The notes under the pieces: generated by a model
What the model was told of the DNA's origin: nothing
The model's input: the letters and a program-made list of their open reading frames with translations, nothing else
Database searches by the model: none
Origin: Ruania zhangjianzhongii
Lineage (GTDB): Bacteria; Actinomycetota; Actinomycetes; Actinomycetales; Beutenbergiaceae
Assembly (NCBI RefSeq): GCF_008000995.1
Contig: NZ_CP042828.1
Coordinates: 248,001 to 312,000, forward strand
Length of the DNA: 64,000 bases
Direction of reading: 5' to 3'
Made by a program: the position numbers and the translations under genes
In this document: piece by piece, positions 41,159 through 49,525 of the stretch
Numbering within the stretch: position 1 is the stretch's first letter
Layout of the letters: each line of letters opens with the position of its first letter

Positions 41159-42619
41159 GTGGAAACCAACGATGGCCGACCGGCTGATCTGCCGACCGAT
41201 CGCCCGGTGCTGTTCCGGGGTGGAACCGTGCTGACCATGGACGATGCGCACACCGTGCTGACCGACGCGGACGTGCTCGTCGTCGACAAGGTGATCGCCG
41301 CCGTCGGGCAGCGCCTGGACGTGCCCGAGGGCACAGTGGAGATCGATGCCCGGGGAGGCATCGTGATGCCGGGCATGATCGACACACACCGGCACCTGTG
41401 GCAGACCGCGATGCGCGGCTATGGCGCGGACTGGACGCTGACTCAGTACTTCGTCTGGTACTACCTCGAGCACGGGATGAAGTTCCGGCCCGAGGATGTC
41501 TACGCCGGCAATCTGCTCGGTGGCCTGGAGGCGCTCGACGCGGGCGTGACCACCACGGTGGACTGGTCGCACGGGCTGCGCACCATCGACCACGCCGAAG
41601 CCGCAGTGGACGCCCTGGAGGAGGTGCCCGGCCGGTTCGTGTTCGGCTACGGCAACATCTTCGCCGGACCGTGGGAGTGGGCCACCGCGCCGGAGTTCAG
41701 CAACTTCGTGCAACGCCGGCTGCGCGGCAGCGACATGCTCGGCTTCCAGATGGCTTTCGACGTCACCGGTGACCCGGCCTTCCCGGAGAAGGCGGCGTTC
41801 GAGGTCGCCCGCGAGCTCGGTGCCGGAGTGACCACGCACGCAGGGGTCTGGGGTGCCACCAACGACGACGGCATCCGGCTGATGCACGAGCACGGATTCA
41901 TGACGCCGGAGACGGTGTACGTGCACTCGGCGACCCTGAGCGACGACTCCTACCAGCGCATCGCCGCCACCGGCGGATCGGTCTCAGTCTCCAGCGAGTC
42001 CGAGTCCAGCTGCGGACAGGGCTACCCCTCCAGCTGGGCGATCCGCGCGCACGGCATCCCGGTGTCGTTGTCGATGGACACCAGCGTGTGGTGGAGCGGG
42101 GACCTGTTCTCCGCGATGCGTGCCACCCTCGCCTCCGACCGGGCCCGGGAGCACCTGGAGGCGCACGCGAACGGGGATACGGTCACCAACATCGCGCTGC
42201 GCGCCGAGCAGGTGGTCGACTGGGCCACTCGCGGTGGAGCGAAGACGCTCGGACTGGACGCGATCACCGGCAGCCTCGAGGTGGGCAAGAAGGCCGACGT
42301 GGTGCTGCTCAAGAACGACAGCTCGCCAGCGATGTTCCCGCTGCTGAACCCGTACGGGCACGTGGCCTTCCAGGCGCAGCGCGCCGATGTGCACACCGTG
42401 GTGGTCGATGGGCGGGTGGTCAAGCACGAGCACCGGCTGCTCGGTGACCACGTGGCCGGAGCCCGGCGCAGCATCGAGGACACGGTCGGCTACCTGCAGT
42501 CCACCCTCGGTGCTGAGGGGTGGGCCGAGGGGATGAGCCCGGACATCCCGGAGACGAAGATTCTGGACAACCCGTACATGTACACCGAGTACCGCAGCGC
42601 CGCTACCCGCGGGCAGTGA
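41159..42619 (+). CDS. Amidohydrolase of the TRZ/ATZ-cytosine deaminase type
   Basis: I prefer the GTG at 41159 because GGAGGT lies just upstream; the ATG at 41147 is itself overlapped by that ribosome site. The roughly 486-aa enzyme shows the metal HxH in MPGMIDTHRHLWQTAMRG. Further His positions are in GAGVTTHAGVWGATN and YVHSATLSDDSY, and an Asp in VSLSMDTSVWWSGD. The C-terminal beta domain ends SLEVGKKADVVLLKND. Relatives hydrolyse amidines, purines and amino-triazines. Sharing a regulator with a ring-cleavage operon suggests it deaminates or dechlorinates the aromatic or heteroaromatic precursor. The substrate is not known. Confidence 0.85.
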   Translation: METNDGRPADLPTDRPVLFRGGTVLTMDDAHTVLTDADVLVVDKVIAAVGQRLDVPEGTVEIDARGGIVMPGMIDTHRHLWQTAMRGYGADWTLTQYFVWYYLEHGMKFRPEDVYAGNLLGGLEALDAGVTTTVDWSHGLRTIDHAEAAVDALEEVPGRFVFGYGNIFAGPWEWATAPEFSNFVQRRLRGSDMLGFQMAFDVTGDPAFPEKAAFEVARELGAGVTTHAGVWGATNDDGIRLMHEHGFMTPETVYVHSATLSDDSYQRIAATGGSVSVSSESESSCGQGYPSSWAIRAHGIPVSLSMDTSVWWSGDLFSAMRATLASDRAREHLEAHANGDTVTNIALRAEQVVDWATRGGAKTLGLDAITGSLEVGKKADVVLLKNDSSPAMFPLLNPYGHVAFQAQRADVHTVVVDGRVVKHEHRLLGDHVAGARRSIEDTVGYLQSTLGAEGWAEGMSPDIPETKILDNPYMYTEYRSAATRGQ

Positions 42620-42678
42620 GGGAGCCGATCCGAGGACTACGCTTCACCTCAGCAGCCGGCGCATCGATTGGAGAGCAC

Positions 42679-43473
42679 ATGGCGCGGGAGGGGCGTGGCC
42701 CGGATTTCATCGAGGCGCTGTCGCGTGGGCTGGACGTGCTGCGCGCGTTCGACGCCGAGCGGCCGGTGCTCTCGTTGAGCGAGGTGGCCCAGCGGGCCGG
42801 TCTGGCCCGGCCCACGGCGCGGCGGATCCTGCTCACCCTGGTCGAGCTCGGCTACGTGCGCTCGGCCGATGGCGGGAACTCGCTGACCCCGCGGGTGCTC
42901 GAGTTGGGGATGGCGTACGTGAGCTCGCTCGGGCTGTGGGACCTGGCACGCCCGCATATGAAGGACCTGGTGGCGCAGACGCACGAGTCCTCCTCGATGT
43001 CCCAGCTCGACGGGTCGGACATCGTCTACATGGCGCGGGTGGCAGTGCCGAAGCTGATCGCGCTCCGGGTGGATATCGGCACTCGGTTCCCGGCAGCTCG
43101 CACCTCCCAGGGAAAGGTGCTGCTGGCCTGGAAAGATCGGGATGAGGTGGAGGCGATCCTGGCGCTGCCGACCCGGTCCGGCCTGCCGCCGGAGCCGGCA
43201 GTGGCGGATTTCGAGCAGCATCTCGCGCTGGTCCGCGAGCAGGGCTATGCGTATGCGGATGAAGAGTTGGCACCGGGCATCCGGTCCGTGGCCGTTCCGG
43301 TACGAGATGGCGACGGCGTAGTGCGGGCGGCAATGAACGTCACCGTACACGCCGCTGAAACTAGTGGGGATGTGGTGCTCGGGGAGCACCTGCCACATCT
43401 GATCGAAGCGGGCGAGCGGGTCAGTCGCGACTGGGCGGCTTGGCAGGCGCGGCCGATCGTCGACATGGTCTGA
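42679..43473 (+). CDS. IclR-family transcriptional regulator
   Basis: The ATG at 42679 follows GGAG at six bases and yields 264 aa. The N-terminal winged helix is FIEALSRGLDVLRAFDAERP then LSLSEVAQRAGLARPTARRILLTL. The C-terminal effector domain contains SSMSQLDGSDIVYMARV and FPAARTSQGKVLLAWKD, close to the PcaR/PobR aromatic-acid branch. It is 59 bases downstream of the amidohydrolase gene. It is the obvious candidate to bind the paired CGGACA-N2-TGTCCG operators in the divergent control region. Confidence 0.92.
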   Translation: MAREGRGPDFIEALSRGLDVLRAFDAERPVLSLSEVAQRAGLARPTARRILLTLVELGYVRSADGGNSLTPRVLELGMAYVSSLGLWDLARPHMKDLVAQTHESSSMSQLDGSDIVYMARVAVPKLIALRVDIGTRFPAARTSQGKVLLAWKDRDEVEAILALPTRSGLPPEPAVADFEQHLALVREQGYAYADEELAPGIRSVAVPVRDGDGVVRAAMNVTVHAAETSGDVVLGEHLPHLIEAGERVSRDWAAWQARPIVDMV

Positions 43474-43506
43474 TTCAGAAAGACTGCTTACTTCTGGACA
43501 ATTTTC

Positions 43507-43535
43507 ACTTCGCCATAATGCCATTATCGCGAAGT
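43507..43535. promoter_or_regulatory. 29-bp imperfect palindrome in an AT-rich island
   Basis: Arms ACTTCGCCATAATG and CATTATCGCGAAGT are complementary with one mismatch around a single central base. It lies 34 bases after the IclR stop codon. It may be an operator or the IclR-gene terminator; the symmetry and lack of spacer favour a protein-binding site. Confidence 0.45.
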
Positions 43536-43846
43536 ATTTCCTTTGTGTATTAGCGTAAAGACCGATTCATTGTCGCGGCCAACGGCGGCCATTTGCGGCG
43601 AAATTCGGTTCTGAGGTCCCCGGTGCGCCCGGGGTGAGGCCGCTGCCGCGTGCCTCGGGGCGACCCCCGCTGGACAGGGTGAGCCGATCGCGACCGGGGT
43701 CGCCCACGATCGGCTGTCTCGAAGTGCGGTCACCATGGCGACGGGGTCGTGAGGTCGGGCAAATCCTTGTGCTCGCAACGGAAACAGGTTGTGTTGAGCG
43801 CGCCCCATGCGGCCGATGCTCTGACCTGCACGTTTGGCTGATCCGC

Positions 43847-43909
43847 TCACCCTGGGCCTCACCCCGCTCACCCTGAGGGTCACCCCGCCCTCACCCTGAC
43901 CTCACCCTG
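43847..43909 (+). promoter_or_regulatory. Six TCACCC(T/C)G direct repeats phased about 11 bp apart
   Basis: Copies start at 43847, 43859, 43868, 43880, 43891 and 43902, with spacings of 12, 9, 12, 11 and 11. Direct repeats one helical turn apart are typical sites for winged-helix activators. The unit resembles the 11-nt PhoP (PHO box) unit of Streptomyces and SARP-type heptamer arrays. The array lies upstream of the promoter for the surface operon. Confidence 0.6.
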
Positions 43910-43950
43910 TAGATGAAGAATAAATCATCCACCATTCCGAGAGGATTCGC

Positions 43951-43980
43951 TTGTGGGCAGTCATTGCCGATGGATATACA
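43951..43980 (+). promoter_or_regulatory. Putative promoter of the surface-fibre operon
   Basis: TTGTGG (43951-43956) and TATACA (43975-43980) are 18 bases apart, in the most AT-rich local stretch. The leader to the GTG start would be about 65 nt. The preceding direct-repeat array ends 42 bases before the -35. Confidence 0.4.
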
Positions 43981-44050
43981 TATGTCTTGCCGGGTTCGTT
44001 TCGATGCGAACCGGGGGATCAGAGAGTCGCCTTGTTTGAGGGAGAGATTC

Positions 44051-46741
44051 GTGAGGCACGTTTATAGGCATGCTCGCTCTACGCGACGCAAAGCCGGCTG
44101 GGGGAGCAGCGTTGCTGCACTCGGGGCGGCGCTGCTGGTGGTCGGGCTGACCGGCCCGGCCTCATCCGCGGATGCCGCTCCGGAGGACCCGACGGCGGTC
44201 GAGCAGAGCACCGCCGCAACCGAGAGCCAGATGGCTACGGATGCGGACGCAACGAGCACCGAGGACCAGCCGGCCGCGGAGGAGCAGCAGGTCAACGGCG
44301 ACCAGCCGGCGACCGCGGCCGGCGAGGGGGACGCAGCTGAGACCGACGCGACTGAGGCACCGGTGGACGCTGCCGCCGAGCCGGTGCGTTCGACGTTGGC
44401 AGTTGAGGTTACCGATGAGGCGGGCGCGGCTGTTCCGGGTGTGGGCTTCGAGCTCTGGCTGGAGTCGAACGGCAGCACCGGGCTGCAGCGCAGCGACGAC
44501 ACCGACGCAGACTTCGACTGCACCACCGCGGGCGACGGCACCTGCATCGCCGGTGCGGACGCCTCCGGCGCAGCACAGCTCGACGCGGGCACCTATTACT
44601 GGGTGCAGACCGAGACCCCCGACGGCTACCAGGCTCCCGAGGACGGCGGCGAGCCGGCCGCGACCATCACTGACGACGAGGCCGGCACCGTCCTCGACCC
44701 CACCGAGGTGACCCTCGCCGCCGTCGAAGAGGACGAGGGCGAGGTGTCCGACCAGGCCACCGACGAGACGGCAGCTGCAGACGACGAGGATGCGGCTGAG
44801 GTGGATGCGGACGAGTCAGACTCGGACGAGGAGACCGCCACGGACGGCGAGCGCACCGCCACTGGTGGGTCCGACCGCCCGGCAGCACTGAACTCCGAGG
44901 ACGGTGCGATGGCACCGATGTCGGTGCCGGGCGCCAGCTCGACTGACGGCACCGCCGTGATCAACGTGAACGTCGGGGGCCTGCGTACCGGCACTGCCTC
45001 GAACGCCGTCAGCGGCCTCGAAGGTGTGACGTTGCGGCTCCACACCGGCAACAGCAACGGTCCGAGCAACCCGGTGAACGAGGACTGGGCCGAGTGCGCC
45101 TCCGACAGCGAGGGCGACTGCTCCTTCACGGTGCCGGAGACGCAGCCTGAGGTCGGCCATCAGGGCGAGTGCATCCGCGGGTGGCTCATCTGTTGGGAGT
45201 ACGAGTGGATCGTCACCCAGCCCGAGGGCGACAACTACGACACCCGCTTCTGGGTACTCCAGGAGTCCGCGTCCGACGGCTGGTACGCCAACGATGAGCT
45301 CGTGGTCGGCCAGAACAGCCACAGCTCGAGTAGCTACCAGTTCCGCACCGGCAGCCAGCTGCGCGCTGGCCAGACCTACGAGTCCGGCAGCGACTTCATG
45401 GCCTCGGGCGGCCAGCAGACCTCCAGCGGCATCTGGCAGAACTCCATCGCCAACCCGCAGCTCCCGCAGACCTGTCAGGACGGTCTGAACGTCGCCCTGG
45501 TGCTGGACCTGTCCGGTTCGATGGACAGCTACCTCGGAAACCTGAAGAACTCCGCGAACGGCTTCGTCAACGCGTTGGCCGGGACCAACTCCTCGGTCGC
45601 CCTGTTCACCTTCGCCGAGAGCGCTCCGCGTTCCAGTGGAACCAACGGCCAGAACTACCCGTTGATGGCGATCGACGCTGGGAACAACCAGCAGACGATC
45701 AGCAACCGCATCAATGCCTACAGCAGTGGCGGCGGTACCAACTGGGACTCCGGTCTCTACCAGGTGGCCCAGTCGAGCACCCACTTCGACCTGACTGTGG
45801 TGATCACTGACGGCAACGCCACCTACTACCGGAACGGCAGCAGCACCGGTGGCAACGGCAGTACTACCAACTTCCGGGAGACTGAGTACGCCACCTTCTC
45901 CGCGAACGCGATCAAGGCGGACGGTACTCGGGTGCTCGCCGTCGGTGTGGGCGACGGGATCAGCGGCAGTGCAGCGAACCTGTCCGCCATCTCCGGGCCG
46001 ACCCCCTACTCCTCGGGTACCCCAGCGAACAGCGCCGACTACTTCCAGTCCAGCTGGCAACAGCTCGCCTCGGTGCTCAGCGATATCGCCAAGGGCGCCA
46101 CCTGCCAGGCGACCATCGACGTCACCAAGTTCACTCAGACCTACGGCTCCACCACCTGGGAAGAGACCCCGGGGTGGGCGTTCGATGCCGAGCAGCAGAC
46201 CGGCACCAGCACCTTCGCCAGCATCGGTGACGGCACCACCGGCACCGAGGGCTCGGTCGAGTTCACCGTTCAGTTCGACACGATGAACGCCACCACCACG
46301 GTCCGCCTCACCGAGGTACCCAACGCCGCGCAGCAGGACCTCGGCTGGGAGCTGGTCGCCGACCGGGCGACGTGCACGGTGAACGGCGCGGGAGTCGATG
46401 TCGAGGTCAATGCCTCCGGGCTCTCCCTGACGATCGCCGAGATCGGCGTCAACGACCACGTCAGCTGCGACTTCTACAACCGGCAGGTGCTCACCCCGGA
46501 CATCGAGGTGGTCAAGCACGGCTGGGACGCTCAGGCCAACGAGCTCACCTCAGGCAGCTCCGTGGTCAGCGGAACCGTCATCACCTGGACCTACGAGGTG
46601 ACGAACACCGGCGAGACCACGCTGCACGACATCGCCGTGGTCGATGACCAGGTCGGCACCGCCAGCTGTCCAGCAACCACGCTGCCGCCCGGGGAGTCGA
46701 TGACCTGCACCGCCAGCGGCCCGGTCACCGCACTTCCCTGA
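44051..46741 (+). CDS. Large secreted adhesin-like protein: SpaA-like domains, von Willebrand A domain and truncated DUF11-like repeat
   Basis: The GTG at 44051 follows GAGGGAGAG; the frame opens earlier without a ribosome site. The product has 896 aa. A signal peptide spans residues 1-38 (AALGAALLVVGLTGPASSADA). An acidic Ala/Glu/Thr stretch leads to a SpaA-like beta domain (about 115-225), a second acidic linker and another beta domain (about 300-400). A vWA domain follows (about 475-690) with MIDAS residues DLSGSMD and GGGTNWDSGL. The end is a DUF11-like repeat (TWTYEVTNTGETTLHDIAVVDD) that stops mid-domain without a sortase signal. It opens the surface operon and resembles pilus-tip adhesins. 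Confidence 0.85.
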   Translation: MRHVYRHARSTRRKAGWGSSVAALGAALLVVGLTGPASSADAAPEDPTAVEQSTAATESQMATDADATSTEDQPAAEEQQVNGDQPATAAGEGDAAETDATEAPVDAAAEPVRSTLAVEVTDEAGAAVPGVGFELWLESNGSTGLQRSDDTDADFDCTTAGDGTCIAGADASGAAQLDAGTYYWVQTETPDGYQAPEDGGEPAATITDDEAGTVLDPTEVTLAAVEEDEGEVSDQATDETAAADDEDAAEVDADESDSDEETATDGERTATGGSDRPAALNSEDGAMAPMSVPGASSTDGTAVINVNVGGLRTGTASNAVSGLEGVTLRLHTGNSNGPSNPVNEDWAECASDSEGDCSFTVPETQPEVGHQGECIRGWLICWEYEWIVTQPEGDNYDTRFWVLQESASDGWYANDELVVGQNSHSSSSYQFRTGSQLRAGQTYESGSDFMASGGQQTSSGIWQNSIANPQLPQTCQDGLNVALVLDLSGSMDSYLGNLKNSANGFVNALAGTNSSVALFTFAESAPRSSGTNGQNYPLMAIDAGNNQQTISNRINAYSSGGGTNWDSGLYQVAQSSTHFDLTVVITDGNATYYRNGSSTGGNGSTTNFRETEYATFSANAIKADGTRVLAVGVGDGISGSAANLSAISGPTPYSSGTPANSADYFQSSWQQLASVLSDIAKGATCQATIDVTKFTQTYGSTTWEETPGWAFDAEQQTGTSTFASIGDGTTGTEGSVEFTVQFDTMNATTTVRLTEVPNAAQQDLGWELVADRATCTVNGAGVDVEVNASGLSLTIAEIGVNDHVSCDFYNRQVLTPDIEVVKHGWDAQANELTSGSSVVSGTVITWTYEVTNTGETTLHDIAVVDDQVGTASCPATTLPPGESMTCTASGPVTALP

Positions 46742-46833
46742 CCCCTTCATACCCCTCCAGACCCAGCAGAAAACCCAAGGAAACCCGGTCCAGGCCAGTC
46801 ACGGCCTTGATCACCAATAACCAAGGAGACACC

Positions 46834-47466
46834 ATGCAGAAGAAGACCACCGGCGTTATCGCCGGCATCGCCGGAGCAGCCCTGCTGATGGGCGGCACCA
46901 CCTTCGCGCTCTGGAGCGACAGTGACACCGTCGATGGTGCCCAGATCAGCTCCGGAAACCTGGACGTCGCCGTGATCGGCGACGCGGGCTCGCAGTGGAG
47001 CTGGAAGGACATCTCCGCCGACCGCACCGACAAGTCGCACGAGATCGACCTGGCCGACTTCCGGATCATCCCGGGTGACGTCATCGAGGGCACAGTTGCT
47101 CTGGACGTCGCCCTCGAGGGGGAGAACATGGTCGCGGCCCTGGGTGCCGAGCTCGGCGCAGCCAGCGGCGAGCTCACCAACCTGGACATCGACGTCGCCG
47201 TGACCGACAGCACCGGTGCTCCGGTGACGCTCAACTCCGGCGGCACGATGGTCCTTGCCTCGATGGACAACGGCAACCCGGACTCGCAGACGATCACCAC
47301 CGTCGGCACCGCCCTCGATGACGCTGCAGACGTCACGGTCACCGTCACGGTGACCTTCCCGGCGAGCACCGGCGGCCAGGACCACGTGACCGAGTCCATC
47401 GCCCTCGACGGCGCCACGATCACCCTCGACCAGGTGCGCAGCGGCGTCGACGGCTACATCGGCTGA
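46834..47466 (+). CDS. SipW-type signal peptide protein, TasA/CalY-like fibre subunit candidate
   Basis: The ATG at 46834 follows AAGGAG at five bases and gives 210 aa. The N-terminus KTTGVIAGIAGAALLMGGTTFALWSD is quoted in part: GGTTFALWSD is the alternate-type signal motif cut by SipW-class signal peptidases. The mature protein has ISSGNLDVAV then SWKDISADRTDKSHEIDLADFRIIPGD in order, the beta-sandwich pattern of TasA/camelysin proteins, and no cysteine. TasA forms biofilm fibres in Bacillus. Strong translation signals and first place among the three paralogues suggest it is the major subunit. That is inference. Confidence 0.85.
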   Translation: MQKKTTGVIAGIAGAALLMGGTTFALWSDSDTVDGAQISSGNLDVAVIGDAGSQWSWKDISADRTDKSHEIDLADFRIIPGDVIEGTVALDVALEGENMVAALGAELGAASGELTNLDIDVAVTDSTGAPVTLNSGGTMVLASMDNGNPDSQTITTVGTALDDAADVTVTVTVTFPASTGGQDHVTESIALDGATITLDQVRSGVDGYIG

Positions 47467-47548
47467 CCGACTGCCGGGTAGGGGCGGCCCGTCCGCCCCT
47501 ACCGGATGACCTCCACCCGACCACCTCATCACCGCACGAGGAGCACCC

Positions 47549-48139
47549 ATGGCCACCACCGCCGTCGAACCGGAGAGCCGCACGGCTGACACCGGTGCGC
47601 CGCGCCGCACGGTGAGCTTCTGGCGCTCGGCGCTCACCGGAGCGTTCAGTGTGCTCGTCCTGGCGATCCTCGCCCTGGCGCTCGCACTGGCCGTGGTGCC
47701 ACGGGTGATGGGAGGTGAGGCACTCACCGTCCTCACCGGGTCGATGGAACCTACCTACGCCCCCGGCGATGTCGTCGTCTCCGTTCCGCGGGACGACTAC
47801 GGCGTCGGGGACGTGGTCACCTTCCAACCGGTCTCGAACGACCCGACCCTGATCACCCACCGGATCGTCGCCGTCCAGCTCGGCGGCCCCGACGGAACGA
47901 CGTACATCACCCGCGGGGACGCCAACGGCGCCAGCGACGACCCGATCGAGGCCGAGCAGATCATGGGCGAAGTCGTCTACGACGTGCCCTACGTCGGTCA
48001 CCTGGCCCTCGCGGCCGGGGAGCACCGGAACGCACTCATCGCGATCGCCGGCGCAGCCCTGATCGGCTACGGGGTCTACTCCGTGGGCTCAGACCGGATC
48101 GGCAAACGCCGCCGCAAGAGTGCGGAGGCCACGTCGTGA
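47549..48139 (+). CDS. Signal peptidase I of the ER/SipW type
   Basis: The 196-aa protein starts after GAGGAG. One membrane helix (residues 24-55) leads to the catalytic serine in VLTGSMEPTYAPGD. The second catalytic site is ITHRIVAV, with His in place of the Lys of bacterial LepB, the hallmark of the ER/archaeal/SipW class. YITRGDANGASDD is the later conserved box. A second helix near the C-terminus precedes a basic tail. It lies between the fibre-subunit genes, so it very probably cleaves their alternate signal peptides. Confidence 0.93.
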   Translation: MATTAVEPESRTADTGAPRRTVSFWRSALTGAFSVLVLAILALALALAVVPRVMGGEALTVLTGSMEPTYAPGDVVVSVPRDDYGVGDVVTFQPVSNDPTLITHRIVAVQLGGPDGTTYITRGDANGASDDPIEAEQIMGEVVYDVPYVGHLALAAGEHRNALIAIAGAALIGYGVYSVGSDRIGKRRRKSAEATS

Positions 48140-48173
48140 ACCAGCATCATCAGCACGAGGGGAGAGCAGTGCA

Positions 48174-48776
48174 ATGAGGACCAGACGGCGCCTGCCGCTG
48201 CTGGCCGGAGCAGCCTTGCTGGCCGGGATGGTCGCCGGAGGCGGAACGTTCGCACTCTGGAACACCGAGGCCACCACGCCGGCGAACATCATCACCAACG
48301 GCAACCTGGACATCGAAGCCGGCGACATTCGTTGGGACGAGACGTCCGCGGACGTCGCCAGTCCGCAGACGGACCTTGACCCGGCAGACTTCCTGGTGCG
48401 ACAGGGAGACACGATCCAGGTCAGCTACGAGTTCACCACCCACCTGCAGGGCGACAACATGCTCGGCCAAATCGAGGTCGACTGGGCCGACGCACCGGCT
48501 CTGCCCAGCGGGGTGAGCGGCAGCTACCAGCTGAACGACTCCGCCGGCGCCGAGCTCGCGACAGCTCCGCTCGGCACGGTGGTCCGGCTCGACGACGCTG
48601 CGCAGCAGCTCGACGCCGACGACGCCGGCCGGGCCGACACGTACACACTGACGATCGACCTCGACTTCGCCGACCTGGATGACCGGTTCGGCGCAGACAG
48701 CGCCGCGGCGCTGGCCGACCTCGGCACCTTCGACGTCGAGCTGCACCAGGTCCGGACCGGGGAGGGTTTCCAGTGA
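48174..48776 (+). CDS. SipW-type signal peptide protein, second fibre-like subunit
   Basis: The ATG at 48174 gives 200 aa. The signal motif GGGTFALWNTEA matches that of the first subunit, and the start of the mature part, IITNGNLDIEAGDIRWDE, is homologous to ISSGNLDVAV. LDPADFLVRQGDTIQVSYEF parallels the paralogue's LADFRIIPGDVIEG region, showing tandem gene duplication with strong divergence. It ends in a GTGA overlap with the next gene, so the two are translationally coupled. Likely a minor or anchoring fibre subunit. Confidence 0.82.
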   Translation: MRTRRRLPLLAGAALLAGMVAGGGTFALWNTEATTPANIITNGNLDIEAGDIRWDETSADVASPQTDLDPADFLVRQGDTIQVSYEFTTHLQGDNMLGQIEVDWADAPALPSGVSGSYQLNDSAGAELATAPLGTVVRLDDAAQQLDADDAGRADTYTLTIDLDFADLDDRFGADSAAALADLGTFDVELHQVRTGEGFQ

Positions 48777-49522
48777 GCACGAACACGACATCCCGGGCGC
48801 GCTCAGTGGCCGTCGTGGCCACCTCGGCGTTGCTCGGCGGAGCACTCGGCCTCGGCGGCGCCTCGTTCGCGCTGTGGGAGGACGCGGTCAGCTTCGACGG
48901 GCAGATCGCCAGCGGCTACGAGTACTTCGCCGCCGGCCGGGGTGAGGCGAACGCCTCCACAGTGGCCGACTCGGCGATGACCGCGGTCTCCGACGCGGTC
49001 GCGCCACCGACTGGGGAGACCGCCGCCGTGACCATTGGCACCGCGGACGCTCAGATGCTCCTTGAGGACCACGAGCTGGCGGTCCCGCTGCGCACCGACT
49101 CCCTCAGCCAGGGCAACAAGGGACTGCACTACACCCTCGCGGAACCCGACTGGGGCGACGGCATCTTCGGCGCCGCAGACGTGTTCCTCTTCCCGGTGGC
49201 CACCGCCGCTGACTGCACTGTGGACAACGCCCCGGCCGATCCGCCGGCGGAGCTGTCCTCCACCCCGGTGGCCGCGGACTACTCCGACGCCACCACGCCG
49301 ACCACAGAGTACTGGTGCTTGGTCGCCGCCCTCGGCGCCCTGCCGGACGAGGGCGATTACACCAACGAGGTCACGGCCACGGGAACCGACCCGAGCGATA
49401 CCGAAGTCAGCGACACCGACACCTGGTCGGCGGACGTGACTTCGGCGATGGACCCGGCCGACGAGCCCGACCATGAGATCGCCGTCACCTATCAGACCTT
49501 CCGACCGGGACAGGAGCCATAA
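48773..49522 (+). CDS. SipW-type signal peptide protein, third and divergent paralogue
   Basis: The GTG at 48773 overlaps the preceding stop by four bases. The 249-aa product has the alternate signal GGASFALWEDAVSFDGQIASG, quoted as GGASFALWED and its continuation. The mature region is longer than its paralogues. Two cysteines (in ADCTVDN and YWCLVAA) could form a disulfide. It has no sortase signal. The stop is followed by the next gene after three bases. Its size and cysteines suggest a special position in the fibre or an accessory role. Confidence 0.78.
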   Translation: MSTNTTSRARSVAVVATSALLGGALGLGGASFALWEDAVSFDGQIASGYEYFAAGRGEANASTVADSAMTAVSDAVAPPTGETAAVTIGTADAQMLLEDHELAVPLRTDSLSQGNKGLHYTLAEPDWGDGIFGAADVFLFPVATAADCTVDNAPADPPAELSSTPVAADYSDATTPTTEYWCLVAALGALPDEGDYTNEVTATGTDPSDTEVSDTDTWSADVTSAMDPADEPDHEIAVTYQTFRPGQEP

Positions 49523-49525
49523 GCC

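Larger units (their letters stand above)
43474..44050 (+). other. 0.58-kb control region between the IclR gene and the surface operon
   Basis: No convincing gene lies here. In order it holds an AT-rich island with a 29-bp palindrome (43507-43535), a GC-rich stretch, six TCACCC(T/C)G direct repeats (43847-43909), a possible promoter (43951-43980) and a leader with inverted repeat GGTTCG/CGAACC. Open frames across it lack coding character. Confidence 0.6.

Noticed and set aside
43524-43883. 119-codon minus-strand frame in the fibre-operon control region
   Set aside because: No ribosome site, no domain and it would cover the palindrome and the phased repeats; codon positions show no coding pattern.
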